Assembly: GCF_900090045.1 (NCBI RefSeq) | Contig: NC_041785.1 | Location: forward strand, 1,961,001 to 2,025,000 | Origin: Plasmodium malariae | Taxonomy: Eukaryota; Apicomplexa; Aconoidasida; Haemosporida; Plasmodiidae | Direction: 5' to 3' | Length of the DNA: 64,000 nucleotides | Shown: positions 62,957 through 64,000 of the stretch, one piece after another | How positions within the stretch are numbered: the stretch's first letter is position 1 | Layout of the letters: every line of letters starts with the position of its first letter | Notes under the pieces: model-generated | What the model saw: only the letters and a program-made list of their open reading frames with translations | What the model was told of the DNA's origin: nothing | The model's database searches: none | Translations under genes and position numbers: made by a program

Positions 62957-63685
62957 CTACTTGTACATGTGCCTGTACACATCCAGTATGTATCTCCTTG
63001 TTGAGGTGTTTTCTTTAAAATGCTTTTGAGGCTCCATAGCAGGATATTTTTTTTTAAAAACAATGAAATTGGTAGTTACAAAATTTGCATTTAAAATTTT
63101 TTTATTAAAATATTCATCAGCCAACTGAAACGTTTTATAAAATACTTTATATTCCTGTTCAGTGATAGGCTCATGAAAGATTGAGTTAACTCCCGTGGAT
63201 TGGTCATAATGTAATTTGTTTATACCAATATATAATTGTAAATAATTTGTATCATTTAAATTATTTATTATATTAGAATTTAAAATATTATAAAAGTCTG
63301 ATCCTAATTTTTCATGTATTTTTATGTAATTTTTAAATTTATATTTCCCAGTTGGTCTATAAGTGTCTGGTATTATAAAACAAATATTTTTTGGGTTATT
63401 ATTATAATTTAAATAGCTTAACATATTTTTTATTGATTTACCAACATTATATTGAAAATTACTACAATTCTGAAGTAATGATATTATCGGTTTAATTAAA
63501 ATTACATTATTCTTCTCACATATATAACTATTTATATTACTCGATTTAATCCATTCACCAAAATTATATTTCCTGTTAAGGTAATCCACGTACATCAAGC
63601 TGATATCTCCCCTCTTGAAATTTGCTACGTTTTCTTTTCTTATTTCGTTTCCCAGCGCTATCAGAACTCTGCTTCCGCTTCCCAT
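62957..63685 (-). CDS. Peptidyl-tRNA-hydrolase-like protein, catalytic His missing
   Basis: 242 residues from the ATG at 63685. The frame is open upstream to about 63832 without another ATG (only GTG), so an upstream exon beyond a TAG acceptor-like site near 63829 is possible and the start is uncertain. The order of elements matches bacterial-type Pth: SRVLIALGNE (compare hhhGLGNPG), VILIKPI (KPxTxMN region), IIPDTYRPTGKYKFK (compare hxDDhDhPhGxhrhr), then LQLYIGINK (RLRIGIGRP) and FHEPITEQEYKVF before a final helix. The R-H-N-hG catalytic motif is replaced by KRGDISL and the DDLD aspartate region is altered. Canonical hydrolysis of peptidyl-tRNA is therefore doubtful. It could be a structural protein, for example of an organellar ribosome, but that is inference. 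Confidence 0.65.
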   Translation of the reverse strand: MGSGSRVLIALGNEIRKENVANFKRGDISLMYVDYLNRKYNFGEWIKSSNINSYICEKNNVILIKPIISLLQNCSNFQYNVGKSIKNMLSYLNYNNNPKNICFIIPDTYRPTGKYKFKNYIKIHEKLGSDFYNILNSNIINNLNDTNYLQLYIGINKLHYDQSTGVNSIFHEPITEQEYKVFYKTFQLADEYFNKKILNANFVTTNFIVFKKKYPAMEPQKHFKENTSTRRYILDVYRHMYK

Positions 63686-63871
63686 GTTGCTTCTTCTGCT
63701 GCTGCTAGTACTGATGCTTTTATCTTTATTTTTTTCTTTATTTTTTGTCCTTATTTTTTCAAATTTCGCGAGCCGATGGACGGGCGCAGAACAAACACTT
63801 CCTTCCTCTAACAACGGAGCGTACACTATGCTTTAAAATACTTTTCCCCCTTCAAGAGATTTTGCTTGACT

Positions 63872-64000
63872 TATTCATGTAATAATAATAATGATGATGG
63901 TAATAATAATGATGGTAATAATAATGATGGTAATAATAATGATGATAATAATAATGATGGTAATAATAATGATGGTAATAATAATGATGATAATAATAAT
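63872..64000. repeat. AATAATAATGATGGT repeat at the right edge
   Basis: About eight 15-bp units (AATAATAATGATGGT with GATGAT variants) run to the window edge. On the minus strand they would read as Ile/Ile/Thr-type codons. They may lie in an upstream intron or leader of the PTH-like gene. Confidence 0.85.

Overview
This is nuclear DNA of a Plasmodium (malaria parasite) species. The base composition is very AT-rich, with long A/T homopolymers, TA/CATA microsatellites and short introns of the GTA...poly-T...AG type. The proteins carry Asn/Lys-rich low-complexity insertions, and there is a tandem pair of s48/45 (6-Cys) surface-protein genes of the P12p/P12 type. The gene order and strands match, as I remember it, the P. 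falciparum chromosome 6 block from P12 through NOG1, ROP14, apicoplast L18, AP-3 beta and a Sec1 protein to a large ApiAP2 gene. The composition and dense TA/GTAT microsatellites would fit P. malariae or P. ovale better than a P. vivax-like species, but I cannot fix the species from sequence alone.

Layout, left to right. Positions 1-5153 (-) hold the N-terminal 1717 codons of a giant Asn-rich protein, probably the ApiAP2 orthologue by position. It is followed by 7.8 kb without a convincing gene. Then come a Sec1/Munc18 protein (12988-14871 +), an unrecognised two-exon protein with a poly-A frameshift (18953-16011 -), and AP-3 beta (23417-27286 +). Next are a small spliced ORF with faint uS11 resemblance (27425-27758 +), apicoplast ribosomal protein L18 (29209-28353 -) and the four-exon ROP14/lipase-maturation-factor gene (32221-37891 +).

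From 38 to 48 kb there are no long ORFs, but splice-site reading shows small spliced genes. The clearest is a 77-residue, four-exon protein resembling the C-terminal membrane tail of the V-ATPase accessory protein ATP6AP2 (41485-40445 -). A second encodes an N-terminally basic, probably mitochondrial protein (44738-46007 or to 47542 +). A third candidate cluster lies at 38.55-39.2 kb.

The right part holds NOG1 (51001-48785 -), P12p (54703-55761 +), P12 (57047-58069 +), the tRNA thiolase CTU1/NCS6 (59252-60625 +), a 121-residue helical protein (61985-62350 +) and a peptidyl-tRNA-hydrolase-like protein lacking the family's catalytic His (63685-62957 -).

The genes do not form one pathway. Several themes recur: membrane traffic (Sec1, AP-3, possibly the V-ATPase accessory factor), merozoite surface and rhoptry (P12, P12p, ROP14), and translation (L18, NOG1, CTU1, the PTH-like and possibly the uS11-like proteins). 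Intergenic DNA is filled with minisatellites, many with 18- or 24-bp periods. I saw no rRNA, tRNA, transposon or CRISPR.
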